Source: Perkinsus chesapeaki (lineage: Eukaryota; Perkinsozoa; Perkinsida; Perkinsidae). From it: a stretch of 64,000 nt of DNA. The stretch is taken from NCBI GenBank assembly GCA_013115145.1, contig JAAPAO010000057.1, positions 1 to 64,000 on the forward strand, given 5' to 3'. The notes below the pieces were generated by a model. That model saw nothing but the letters and a program-made list of their open reading frames with translations, ran no database searches and was not told the DNA's origin. A program made the position numbers and the translations under genes. Below, in pieces: positions 25,201 to 38,000 of the stretch. Position 1 is the first letter of the stretch; every line of letters starts with the position of its first letter.

Positions 25201-28200
25201 AACAAGATATGTAGCCAAGGCAACCGCATACTTAGCTTCAAACTCGTTCCTCTTCGACGAGCCTTCTGAAGACTGTTCGAGCTCCCTATGGTCGAGGAAG
25301 TATACATCAGTAGCCACACCACCAACTCTATCATACTTCTTAACCCTCTCGTGATCGATGAGACCATCAGCGTAGAAATGCTTCACCAATTGGCTGACTT
25401 CTGGTCTCATACGGAGTTGAGTGGATAACTTAGCAAATGGGACGTTGAGATTGATGAGCCTTTCAAAAAGTGATATGTCAAAGTGATTCTTCCGGCATAA
25501 TTCAAAGGCATTAATTTTCGGTCTCAACTGTTGATGGTCTCCAATAAGCACCACATGTTCCAATTTAGGTGAGGATAGGCACGCCATTAGCTGACATTCT
25601 AACAGCTCACCAGCCTCCTCAATTATCACAACCTTCGGCGCCAGGCGTTGAAGCACGTCCCGGTTCAAAGCCGCGAACGTACTCGTCATGCCGACCAAGC
25701 TCGCTCCGGCACAGGCCCGCAGCGATAGAGCCTTCCTATGCTGGGCATAAGCTTCGCCTCGCCTTTGGCACCTGCTGTACATCTGCTGCAACTTGACTGT
25801 CATAGATCGGTTGAGTCGAGGCTCAACCGTCTCCAACAATCGCCCTCGGTCCCTAGGATTTGGCCCCACACGCTTGGCCATATCATGGACAGGTACATGA
25901 CAATTTTCGGCGATATTCTTAGCGCCGAAAGTCTTCTCCAGCTCTCGTCTGATCTCTTGCTGAAGCAGGACAGCCATCATCCTCTCGGTCTGCCATGGTT
26001 CTCTGGTCACTTCATGCCGGACATCATCCGCATTGGGCCGAGATATGCGGACAGGCCCTTCCTCGTCATCTGAGAACTCATCCGAGTCCGAGTCGAACTC
26101 GAAGGCAAGTCTGTCGAGCACGGGCCTTCTGATTCGCCTATAGTCCTCAGCAACATCATCATCGAAAAAGTCGTCGTCGAACATAATACGTTCCTCATTG
26201 ATGCGGTCAAGGATGTCCATGTCCAGATCTCCAATGTCCACATTTCTCCAGGTCTCTCGAGGAACATCCTGGTACTCGCTGAAGACATTGTCCAGGCACG
26301 TCTTCACGCCGCTTTTCATTTGAGTGCATAGATAGCGTTTAGCACTCATTGATCGATAGGAAAATATTGTAGGCGAATTGCCCCTATCAGTAGTGGTGAA
26401 GAGATCTTCATCCTGCGAACGAGGTAGATGTCGATCATTCAGCCAACCTTTCTCTAGGCCAGGGAGCTTCCTCTCCTTACCCTTCAACCAGTAATCAAGG
26501 GAAAACAGAGCAAATTCACAAGCACTTCTACCAAGCAAAGCAAAACTGACTTGCCAGCCCCTGGGGCGGACAATAGTCCAGAAGAGGCTACGCGGTAGAT
26601 ATGCGAGAATGCACACCAGCCGTGCTCGATTGGAGTGTTGCAGGAAAAGGGCAGCGTTCAGTGCTTGGGAATAATGTTCTAAACTCTTCTTGAACTTCTT
26701 CCGCTCGAGGTATTCCTCTTTGGTTTCTTTAGCTCTACGGCGAGCACTGCACTCTTGTAGAGCTGGACTCTGACTCTTAGACCTACCTCCAAAACGTACG
26801 ACACCACAGCTCCCGAAGTGCGGAAGGATATCTTCAAGGAACTGGTCGAGGGCATGATTCGTTAAAGTGACAGTTAATATGGAGCTCCTCGTAAATATAT
26901 CTCCCAACCATCCTCTCTCCTTGAGGCACGCTCGTGCAATTCGAGCAAACTTAACGCCCAAATAGCTTTTGCCAGTACCCGGTGGTCCTTGAACAATGGC
27001 AACAGGCGAACGGAGAATATACTTCATAGCCTTCTGCTGAGCCTCGTCAAGTTCTATTTTGCGGTTTTCGTGCTCCGGCCAATCTTCGATAGGATCTCCC
27101 ATGATAGAGTCGTCATCGGCCTCGCCTTTGCAGTACAGGAGCGAAAGGTCGATCTTTTTTCCCCTGAGGTATAGCGGAGGCTGCTGAGGCTCCTCAATAC
27201 GACCAAGGAGTTGAGACAGTAGGGGTATCCTACTGAAAGACCTCTCTGAGCGAAGGAAGTCGAATACCGGCTTCTTGGCAAGGAAGTAGTCGGGCGATTC
27301 TAGCATACAGTACTGAGCATTGAAGTCGAACCTATTCATGCTGTCCGCATCAAAGCTAAGTCCAACCTTGCCACCACGGGAACGCTGGCCACCAACACCA
27401 CGAATATCGAACTGGGCTACGGTAGCATATATTAGGGTATGCTGGTCCGGCTCGCCTTCGAGAGTGCCGGTGCTTGTCTGGAACAGGGCAACAAGCGAAC
27501 CGAAAATGAGGTGAGAGCCTAGAGTGAAGTCTGTTGGCCGTTTACAGCGGAAGGAAACCTCCACATAAGGATCTCCAGTATTGGAGATGCCGAACGGCCT
27601 GTGGGTGGCAGTCACACGCTCGTAACAAACAGTCCTAGCGCCGTTTGTTGATGCCGTCTTCGTTATCACTGGCCAGAGAGCTTCCTTAAGGGGAACCAAG
27701 AACTCTTGGCGCAAGCAATGGTAATGCATAGTTCTGTAAAGTAAGAGGTCGCTTTCATCAGTAGCATTCCAATGCTCTGTAAGCCTATTAACAAGTTTAG
27801 GCCTCAAAGTGGAACGTGGAAGTCTGCCAGAAATCTCGTCCAGTGACGGAAGTAGCATCTCTTCCAACATCAGTTCTTCACACTCAGTTTGCTCAGGAGG
27901 CTCGAGCACTCCAGTGCCACTACTCTGAGCTGCCTTCTGACGAAGCTTCTCGGTAGCCCGACCAGTAAGATGGAACTCGATCTGCTCGACGTAGACCTTA
28001 GCGGATTGTTCATTGTCTCCCTTAAGCTCATTAGCACGGGTGCGAATATCTTCCATCGGAAGTAACCTGAGACATCTGGGATCAGTACGACCGATTTCTA
28101 CTGCAAGGGAGAGGTATTGGAGGAAGTTAAGATCAGACTTTTGCTTTGTGATGTAGTCAGTGGAGGTTAAAATGATGAGGGTCGCACTAAGAGCGCGCAA

Positions 28201-28626
28201 CAGGTCTTTGTACTTCTGGTGGTCGAAGGCGTCTTTAACGTCATCCAATAGACCAACAAGAATAACTAGATCGTCATGATCTAGCTGAGTCATATATTCT
28301 CTGAGCTTCTCACGAACGTTAAACAGCTGAGTGAGCTGCATATCAATATCACCTCTGTCCTTGAGGCGCCTCAAGAATATGTTAACGGTCGCAGCAGAAG
28401 TTATTTTTTCTTCAATGCGGATCACATTGCTCTTACGCACATTACTGGTGCCGTGCGAGAACTTGCAGGAAGAACCATGGCGGCAGTCACCCTGCTGGTA
28501 AAACTTGCAAGCAATATCAGATCTCCTAGTTGAAGGACCGGCGAGACTCTCAGGGTTATGCGAGAACCTGCAGGCAGTGCCGTTGCGGCAATTACCTCTC
28601 GCGAAGAAATGGCAAGTCGACGGCAT
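22225..28626 (-). CDS. ZNFX1-like helicase, copy A (expanded Cys/His module array)
   Basis: ZNFX1-type proteins are SF1 RNA helicases with NFX1-type zinc fingers; in animals they act in small-RNA inheritance and antiviral sensing. The start chosen is the ATG at 28626, which places a CCCH finger (CHFFARGNC...) at the N-terminus like copy E. A second CCCH follows near residue 40. The helicase core has Walker A GPPGTGKSYLG, motif Ia TLTNHALDQFLED, Walker B region EEAGELLECQ, GDHQQLRP, TIDDYQGEE and ALSRAREGL, with an acidic Asp/Ser insert before it. Then come about 15 modules of roughly 29 residues with a CGH core, far more than E or F. A 42-nt in-frame intron ending in TAG (23248-23289) explains the apparent stop there. 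Two more introns of 41 and 43 nt lead to a C-terminus whose RZ-type finger is shortened and divergent. Reads intact. Confidence 0.9.
23140..24530 (-). repeat. Array of about 15 CGH-core Cys/His modules in copy A
   Basis: Tandem protein modules of about 29 residues with the pattern LPCGHKK, four residues, then Cys, followed by a variable linker with another Cys. I count 14 plus the terminal one that joins the NFX1 fingers. The pseudogene D has about 8 at the same place and copies E and F have 3 each. Modules 4 and 5 are nearly identical in their CGHKK core, suggesting recent duplication. Confidence 0.8.
25266..25640 (-). repeat. Near-identical helicase-core tract (copy A member)
   Basis: This stretch encodes the segment from the Walker B region through GDHQQLRP to LDHRELEQ. 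It is almost identical in DNA, including synonymous positions, to 31588-31960, 37024-37310 and 43046-43420, while sequence on either side is much more diverged. This is best explained by gene conversion. Confidence 0.8.
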
Positions 28627-29134
28627 AGGGATAAAACGCTTCCGATACGGAACGGTAAAAACCACTGATCAATTCAGATGAGGCTGGCAAGGTGAGACTG
28701 GGCAGTGTAAGATTACACAAGATGACAGGGACGAAGCAGTACACCATACGCATACGTACGGCGCTATAATTACAGTGGAAGCAAATTTACCAAGCAGCAG
28801 CTCAGGTCAAGATGACTGTTGTGTGATGGATCTACCAACCTACACCAACTACCGTAGACGCCTATCAGAAAAGCTGATTGTCGTGCACTCTTGTTGACAA
28901 ACGCAAAAAAAAGAACAATATAAGAAAAACTCATCTGTTCTCCTGTGGCCATCGCTACCAACTACGACCTAAGGACTCTTGAGGGATAGTAATAACCAGT
29001 AGCAATGCATTACATACTATGCAGTGAGAGAAACTCAATACCAGTAAGAAACTAACAACTTGATCATATCATCATAGATTCTAGTACTACTAGCAGACTA
29101 GTAGGGCCTTTAACAAAGCAGTCTTCTAGATAGG
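28627..29134. other. Spacer between ZNFX1-like copies A and D
   Basis: About 510 bases between the start of copy A and the end of pseudogene D, both on -. It should contain the copy A promoter. No open frame or recognisable regulatory site was found. Confidence 0.5.
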
Positions 29135-32100
29135 CTACTCTCCACGAGCAGGGGCACTAATTTGGAAAACTTTATTCGAAGTCTCAACACTGCCGCCTGC
29201 TTCGTCCATACTCACGCAACGAGGGCACGATGTGGGTGTGTTCACGGATTCTACAGCGTAGATGCAACCACAGCGACAGGCCCTTCAGCGGTCAACTGAG
29301 AACAAGCAGGCCTTGGGGACATCAGAGTCAGATTGCTTGCGGATCATCGTCTTGACGTTATTAAGCTGAGCAACCGCTTCCTTGATGAGCTTGCCGTACC
29401 TAAGAGAATGCTTCGTGCTAAATTCGGACCGGTAACGAGTAGTTACGCCTTATTTCGAGCAATAATATAGAATAACCAGTCTAAGAACTATAGTTGGGCT
29501 CGCGCCGCGAAAATGAGGCGATGCTATTGATACCTTGGAGCTGTTTGTATTCGGGCTTTGCATAATGGGCATCTAGGTAAACCAACACGTTTGGAAGCCT
29601 CATTGATGTATCTGAAGGGTTATGCGTTCGACACAGTGAAAACGAAGGCTCACTTGTCCAAGGAATGCAGAAAAAACGTGTGGCCGCAGTCTGGCAGGAG
29701 ATACAGCTTCGACCCACTTTTAACAGCCTGGCCGATATTCTTCTTTGAAAGTCGGCATTTAAGTTCTGGCGAACACTTGGGGCATACTGGGCATGGTTCC
29801 CCACATACACCAGAACAGGGGTGGCCACAGCGCAGCTTGAGATCACATTTAACATAGCATCTCGGCCTATCACATGGCTCATTGCACGGCTTGTTGCATT
29901 GATGATGGCGACATTGCCACACGCAGACTTTTATGCACGGTTCACATACTTCATCACAGCGCTTACGGCACACTGTCCCATGAGAACACTTCAGTCTACA
30001 ATCCTCGGAGCAGAGCTTGCCATGGGAGCCGCACTTATTGTCGCAAATGTGGCCACAAAGAAGCTTTTTACGACAGTCCTTTTTGCAGACAACTGTTCCA
30101 TGGTCATGTGAGTTGCGACAAAGCTTCCCACAGACATGGCCACAGTCGAGCTTCTAATCACACCGCTTCTCACAGTCAGCGACCTCGCTGCAATTTTGCT
30201 GCACTTGATGTCCACATGAGGCTTCAACTTTTTTATTGTAGGTGCAGCTAATAACAGACAGGTCTGTCTTGGACTGGAAGCACTTGACAGTCTGTTCGTG
30301 ACCGCAAGGGAGAGTAGCGGTGACTTGCTTCTCACATTGCTGTGATTGAACTAGAGCGGATCGGTGACAAGGACATTGGCGGACATGTCCGCACGGAAGA
30401 GTAACTTTGACCTTAGTTTGGCACAGCTGCCTCTCCTCAACCGTCTTCAGACCACACGCCACTAAGCGCTTATGACCACAGGTAGGCAGTATCTCCACCA
30501 TCTCCTTGCAGTGATGCCGAGGTGCAACGATGTCTCGTTGATGGCAGGGTGTCTTGTAGGGATGCCCACAATCGCGAGTGACCTCCACAGTAGTAGAACA
30601 CTTCACAAGATTGAGATTGGCGAGCATGTGGCAAGGGGTCTTCTGCGAGTGCCCACAAGGCAAGGTGGCTGGCAGCATCGTCAGACACTTCCTCTCAGGT
30701 TCATCTTATGTAAGACAGCACCGGACTTGCTTCTCGTGCCCACAGGGAAGAGTCACTGTTACTAGCGTGTGGCACACTCTCTCGTGTGCATCATTCTGTA
30801 GATAACACCTGACTCCTTTTTGATGTCCGCATGGCAGATCGACCGTAATGATCTTCTTACAGGAGAGAGTGCATACATCCGTTGGAGATGGTGACTCTCC
30901 ACCACAAGTAGAGCAATCATGCTTGGGGCGGAAATGGCTGCAGTCATCAGGGACTGGACGGTTGCACTTCTGCTTGCACATAACCTGGTCGTGACCGAAG
31001 ACATGGCAGTTCAGATAGCAGCGATGACCGCAACGAGGAAGAAGTTTATCGCAGGGCTGTCGACAACCACCATCCTTGACCTTGGTAAAGTCCTCTGCTT
31101 TAGAAACGGGCTCTCTGTTATCGGGATGGTTGCGGCACATGAGGGTGAGTACAGGGCCCAGCCTGCCTTGATCTTTCAGCATCTGGATGACTACTTTCCA
31201 ACTGGTTGCCTTCTCGAACATCTCCGAGTTGCCGAGAATATAGAGACCTTCTCGAGCACGCGACAGGGCCACTATCACTCTGTTCTCGATGCCGACAAAG
31301 CCAATCCTCTTGGAAGCATTTGAGCGAACGAGAGAGAGGATGATTACTTTATTTTCCTCACCTTGGTAGTCATCTATGCTGACCACCTGTACGCCTTCGA
31401 CCCCACGCTTCTTGTCAGAGCGTAGGTCGGGGTTGAGATGGTTGCGCATAAGCCTCTTTTGACCAATATAAGGAGTAAGGAGGGTTATCTCCCGCGGCTT
31501 GTACTGTTGACTACGTACCAGGTAAGTGGCCATGCCGACTGCAAACTTGGCTTCGAACTCATTTCTTTTGGAGGTACCCTCAAATGACTGTTCGAGCTCC
31601 CTATGGTCGAGGAAGTATACATCAGTAGCCACACCACCAACTCTATCATACTTCTTAACCCTCTCGTGGTCGATGAGGCCATCAGCGTAGAAATGCTTCA
31701 CCAATTGGCTGACTTCTGGTCTCATACGAAGTTGAGTGGATAACTTAGCAAATGGGACGTTGAGGTTGATGAGCCTTTCAAAAAGTGATATGTCAAAGTG
31801 GTTCTTCCGGCATAATTCAAAGGCATTAATTTTCGGTCTCAACTGTTGATGGTCTCCAATAAGCACCACATTTTCCAATTTAGATGAGGATAGGCACGCC
31901 ATTAGCTGACATTCTAACAGCTCACCAGCCTCCTCTATTATCACAACCTTCGGAGCCAGACGATGTACAAGATCTCGATTAAGTGCAGCAAAGGTACTGG
32001 TCATACCAACAATCTTCGCCCCTCTACAAGCTCGTAATAAAAGGCTCTTCTTCTTTTGTCCGTACGCCTCCGCATCTTCCTCGACCCCAAGGTACATAGC

Positions 32101-34796
32101 CTTTAAGTTTCGTTTGACTCCTTTCTCGAAGACAGATGACACGAGATTGCGGAGACGACTTTTTGCATCAGCATTAGGTGCTAGGAATGCTTCCTTGCCC
32201 GCTCTGTAAATCTCTGCCTTTGCTCTGGGTTTAACAAATCCGGCTCCCAGGCAAGCTTCCAGTCGGCGACAAATGCGCTTCTGCAACGCTACTGCCAGAC
32301 CAGCTTCAGAGGTTAATGTATCGGAAGTGGTCTCGTAGATATTTTCGAATGGAGTTGGGAAGTCTGCTGCGTCCAGATCAACCTCGTCATCCATACGTCG
32401 GTCAAGCTCGATCTGATTGATGATATCTAAGTCCAGGTCAGCAGCGTTATTTTCGATAAAGTCGTCAACTTCTTCTTCACGAGTAAAGGTCAAGTTGAAA
32501 CCGAGTAGCCTGTCAATATAGCGATCTACTCCGCCTTCCATTTCTCGAATGAGCTTTTTCTTGGCTTTGGCAGGGAGTGTTTCAAAAGCAACCTGTGGCA
32601 TATATCCTTCGTCATCAATGCCGTCTTCATTCCACCAGTTCTGAGGTTGCTCGTCCATGAGGTCGATGTCCCATTCCTTCATCCATTTTTGCTCAAGTCG
32701 AGGTAGCTGCCATGTGGTACCCTTCAACCAGACTTCTAAGCTTCTCACAGCAAAGTCGATGGCGTTCTTGCCCAATAATGCAAAACTGACGGTACACTCC
32801 GGCGGAGCGACAATCTCAGCAAAGAGGTCGGCGGGTATGTAGGCGAGAAGACCAAGGAATGTTCCGGTCTGATCCCTGTCGTGAAGGGCAAGTACAGAGT
32901 TCATCATTCCACCATTCCTGTATAATCGACTTCTCAGTGACTTGCGACTGATATACTCGTCACGGTCTTCACGAGTCTTCTTGTTGCGTACATTGCATTC
33001 TTCTAGTTGGGGATTATCAGTCTTAGAGCGGCCTCCAAACCTGACTATACCGCCAGGTACATGAGGTAGGAGATCCTCCAGGAATTGGTCAAGAGCGTGG
33101 TTAGTCAAAGTCACGGCTAGGATGGGAGAGTCATCGAACTGCTTATCCAGGCAAGCCCTCGCTATACGAGTGAACTTGACTCCGAGATAGCTCTTGCCAG
33201 TACCAGGGGGCCTTGAACTACTGCTAGAGGAGACCGTAGGATATACTTCATGGCCTCCTGTTGGGCAGGATCTAGCTCAATAGAACGACCAGCGACCTTA
33301 GGCCATTCGGCAAGGGGGTTACCGGTGATTGGAGAGCTAATACCATTAGTCGTGTAAAGGGGAGACAAATCCACCTGACGATTGATAAGGTAATTCGGAC
33401 TTCTCTGTTGGGAAGGGGAGCCAAGCAAGGAGGGCAGCAAAGGCATCCCTTCTATTAGGGAGGCATCTCTGAGGAAGTCGAAAATAGGCTTCTTGGCGAG
33501 AAAGTAATCGGGAGACTCTAGCATGCAGTACTCAGCATCGAAGGAGAACTTCTCGAGGTCGGTATGAGAGAAGCTTAGACCAATGAGACCACCTCTGGAC
33601 TTGTCACCTCCAACCTTTTTTATGTCAAACTCCTCGACAGTTGCATAGACCAGCGTCTCTGGATCAGCACCACCACTAGGAGTACCATTAGTGGTCTGGA
33701 ATAGGGCTACCAAAGATCCATAGATCAGATGCGAGCCAAGTGTGAAGTCAACAGGCCTCGAACAGGAGAACTTCAACTGCACATACGGTTCACCACTAGT
33801 GGAGATGCGGAAGGGATGCCTCGTTGCTTTGACATGCTCATAGCAAACTGTTCTAGATGTTGACTCATAGGCGGTAGGCAAGCCCATCGCAGGACAGAGA
33901 GCTTCCTTTAAGGGAATGACGAACTCCTGTCTGAGACAGTGATAGTGTGTGGCCCGATATAGAAGAAGATCTTGCTCATTGTGAGCATCCCACATAGTAT
34001 CTACTCTGTTCACCATCCTAGGCTTCTTCTTACTGTATGATGGCCCTTCAATAATCTCCTCCAACTCGGGCAATAGGTTCTTAGGCTTCATCAAATCCTC
34101 ACAGAGATCAACGTCTACATCAACCGCTTGGGCCACCTTAGTTCTGGCACGCAGTCTTCGTGCAGCACCACCTTCTTTATGGAAGTCGAGCTGATTCAGG
34201 AGCATTCTCATCTGGTCTGAGAGGCACTTCATGGCTTCCGCTCTGGTTGATATAGGAGCAGAAGATACCAGACCAGACGATTGAGGGTCCCACCGGCATA
34301 CTTCTATCATAACCTTTGTGTAGTTAATGAGCTGCTGAGGCGTCTTTATCTTATTAATGTAGTCAGCAGATACCACCACTAGTGTAGCCCCTAATGTGCG
34401 GATCAGCTCATAGTATTTGATCTTCTCGAAAGCATCAGCGGCGGTGATGATGAAGTTTAAAAGGACATGCATTCCATCTGGGTCCAGACCTCCTAAAAGA
34501 TTCCTCATCTTCTCCCGCAACCCGTAGGCCACCTTCAAACATAAATCGGGATCATTCTTCTCGAGAGCATGACGAAAGATGCAGATGAGTTCACTGGAGG
34601 AGTGAAGCTTCTGGGATGTGTTGGCTATAGCCCTCTCGGTGAATGCTCCTTTTCCTCCTGGCTGCCCCCCTCTGTGGCGGCCCTTGCCTCCCTTAGAAGC
34701 AGCCCGGTTAACCCCTTTACCGCCACCCTTGCCTTTGGCGGCACGAGGAGGCTTATAGGAAGTACCGCTGGGCTTACCCTAAGGATTTGCTGTCAT
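29135..34796 (-). pseudogene. ZNFX1-like helicase, copy D (broken)
   Basis: Paralogue of A, E and F with several lesions. (1) In Walker A the C-run is five instead of the six needed for Gly-Pro-Pro-Gly (33206-33210 on +), a one-base frameshift. (2) In-frame TAA at 30706-30708, aligning with a coding residue in E. (3) In-frame TAG at 30154-30156, again where E has a residue. (4) A TGA at 29285-29287 in the degenerate RZ region. The frame is otherwise open with all helicase motifs, about 8 CGH modules and NFX1 fingers. CCCH fingers are missing; a basic Gly/Lys-rich segment stands at the N-terminus, preceded by a TAG at 34779-34781 that could be a splice acceptor. The 3' exons retain 42-nt-type introns. 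Lesion 1 could be a homopolymer error; lesions 2 and 3 argue for a real pseudogene. It still carries the near-identical core tract. Confidence 0.8.
31588..31960 (-). repeat. Near-identical helicase-core tract (copy D member)
   Basis: Counterpart of 25266-25640. Its similarity to copy F extends further toward 32007, where both share the same codons upstream of the Walker B region, while copy E differs there. Confidence 0.8.
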
Positions 34797-35002
34797 GGCA
34801 AGAAAACCAACTACGATGAATGGTGAGCGATGAAATGAAGTGGCAGACCTGAGCGTGAAACATAAAGCTATGCAGGCCCGATGTGGTACTAACTCCACGA
34901 ACCAGGCAGGAAATGAAAAAGAGTGAGAATGGTGCCTGCTGTTGTTAGTAATCTTTAAGAGTCGTTAATCTTTAATGAAGCTGCTGCTTAGCTGCAAGTA
35001 GG

Positions 35003-38000
35003 TCACGCACCACCCATACCAGGCCAATGTGGGGTGGCTTGGGTGCCGGTGAAATCTGCTATGAAGGTGTTTCCGGCGGCGGAGCTGTGATTGGCACCAC
35101 CGATAACAGCATGACACTCCGGACATGTTGCGGACATCATCGCACCACCACAGTCAGCAATGAAGTAAGGATGACCATTAGGGCATGCGAACCAATGGCC
35201 CGCAGCTGCACCCCAGCCATCAGATGCCATAGCCTCGTTGATAGCCTGCCTCTCTTCTAGTGTGACTTCTTGTCTAAATGCCTGTAGCAGTTTCTCCTTG
35301 ACCTTCGCAAGAAGCGCAAGCTGGGTCTTGACAATATTGTTATACCTGAGCAGAAATCGCAACGGTGCGTACAAATGAGAGCAGGAAATCACTGCCTTAC
35401 CTGGGAGCTGTGAAGATGGTCTTCTTGCATGTGGGACAGCACCTTAGTTGTATCGCCTTGTGGTCACCTTTAGAGGCATCATAAGTCATGTAACTGGGGA
35501 AAGAGCCTTACGATACTAACTCCTAGCCTCAGAACTTACGTATCCAAACCTTCAACGAAGAATGTATGCCCACAGTCGGGAAGCATGTAAAGTCTGGAGC
35601 CATCTTCCAGGGCAGATCCTATAGTGTCCAGGGATATAGTGCACTCAACATCAGGGTAGCAACGTGGGCAAATAGGACAGGGCTCGCCACAGAGGCCTTG
35701 ACAAGGATGGCCACAAGCCAGCTCCAACGTACAGTGAGCATTGCAGCGCGGCCTCTTGCATGGCTCGTGGCATACTTGATCACATTTATGGTGGCGACAG
35801 CGCCAAAGGCAAGGCTCACGGCATGGGACACAGATCTCACAACAGGCCTTACCGCAGACATTTCCGTGAAGGCAGCGCATACCACATTCTTGATCACATA
35901 GTTTTGTATGGGGCTCTCCACAAAGCTTATCGCACTTATGGCCACAAGCTAGCTCCTGCTCGCAATCTTCTTTACATTGGACTTTAGTGTGATCATGTGC
36001 CGGTGAACAGAACTTAGGGCAGGGATGACCACAAGGTAGGACTCGCTCACATTGTCGCATGCACTCCTTCACGTTCTTACAGACTTGCTCTACATCATGA
36101 CCGCATTGAGCCTTCACTGTCTGCTTGAAGGTGCACTCCAAACTGGTCGACTTGGACTTGTAGCATGCCACTTGGAGTTGATGTCCACAAGAGAGAACGA
36201 CCGAAACCATTCGCAGACAGCGCCTCTCGATAGGATCATCTTTCATAAAGCAGCGTACTCCCTTTTCGTGGCCGCAATCAAGGATGACCGATACCGTAGC
36301 GACACAAGGTGTCTTGCAGACATCCATCGGCTCGGAGTCAGGGCGAGTACAATTACAGCAGAGGTTTGGGCATTTATGGGAGCAGCCAGTAGGCCTCGGC
36401 CGATTGCATGGCTTATCACAGGTTACCAGTTCATGATCGAAGACATGGCAATTAAGGGGGCACCTATGACCACATTGAGGAAGCAGGAGCTTGCAAGGTT
36501 CACGGCAGCCACCATCTTTGACATAGTAGAAGTCGGCAGGGTCGGAAATATGCTCCAAATTCTCAGGATGATTACGACACTTCAATGTCAAAGTGGGTCC
36601 GATACGTCCCGGCTCGCGGAGGCGTTCAAGAACAACCTTCCAACTTTGGGAGCCTCCGAGCATTTGAGAGTTGCCCAGGATATATAGGCCTTGCTTCGCA
36701 CGTGAGAGCGCCACAATAACTCTATTCTCTATGCCGACAAAGCCGATCTTCTTAGCCTCATTAGAACGGACCAGAGAGAGAATGACAACCTTGTTCTCTT
36801 CACCTTGGTAGTCGTCGATAGTAGCAACTCTGACACCAACGATCTCCTTGTTCTTGTTAGCTCGTATCTCCGGGTCCAAGTAGCTTCGCATAAGCCGCTT
36901 CTGACCGATGTAGGGAGTTAGTAGGGTGATGTCCTCGGGTTGATACTGCTGTGACCGAACAAGATAAAGAGCGAAGCTGGTGACGAACCTGGCTTCATAA
37001 TCATTCTTTTTGGAGGTACCCTCAAATGACTGTTCGAGCTCTCTGTGGTCGAGGAAGTATACATCAGTAGCCACACCACCAACTCTATCATACTTCTTAA
37101 CCCTCTCGTGGTCGATGAGACCATCAGCGTAGAAATGCTTCACCAATTGGCTGACTTCTGGTCTCATACGAAGTTGAGTGGATAACTTAGCAAATGGGAC
37201 GTTGAGGTTGATGAGCCTTTCAAAAAGTGATATGTCAAAGTGATTCTTCCGGCATAATTCAAAGGCATTAATTTTCGGTCTCAACTGTTGATGGTCTCCA
37301 ATGAGCACCACATGTTCCAGTTTGGGTGAGGACAAGCTGGATATCAGTTGACATTCTAATAGCTCCCCTGCCTCCTCGATGATGACCACCCTCGGAGCCA
37401 AGCGATGAACTAGATCCTGGTTGAGGGCTGCGTAAGTACTAGTCATACCGATAAGCTTGGAACCACGACAGGCCCGGAACAATACTGCCTTGCGATGCTG
37501 CATATAGGCCTTTGCCGCATCCTCGCCCTTTTTATAGATGTCTCGAAGCTTTGTCTTCATAGGGCCTTCAAGAGCTGTTCCAACAGCTTCGACTAGTCCT
37601 TGCCGACTACGTCGAGATGGTGCAGCTTGGTTAACACAAGTGGTGCCGGCATCATGGACAGCAACGTGACAGCCAGCAGCGACGACGGTTTCACCGAATG
37701 TTGTTTCTAGCCTCCCACGTATCTTCTGCTGGAAGCAAGCTGCCATCGTATACTCGTCCTTCCATGGCCGATCAATCTCCAAGTCGTCGACATTATCATC
37801 AGAAGGGCGAGCAACCGCCAGGTTACCACCACGGCCACGAATAACGCCGTCAATTTCTATTCCGCCAAGAGCGGCCCCTCTTCCAGCACGGTCGGCAAAG
37901 AGCTGATCACCAATCATTCTCTCTTGCTCGATGAGGTCGAGGAGGTCCATGTCTAGGTCATCCATATCGATATCATTGCGCCTTCGAGTTGGGGCGCTGA

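Noticed and set aside
29135-34796. Reassigned stop codons (TAA/TAG read as an amino acid) to explain copy D
   Set aside because: Other genes here end at TAA, TAG and TGA at the expected positions and have no in-frame TAA/TAG inside conserved domains. The frameshift in Walker A also needs a separate cause.
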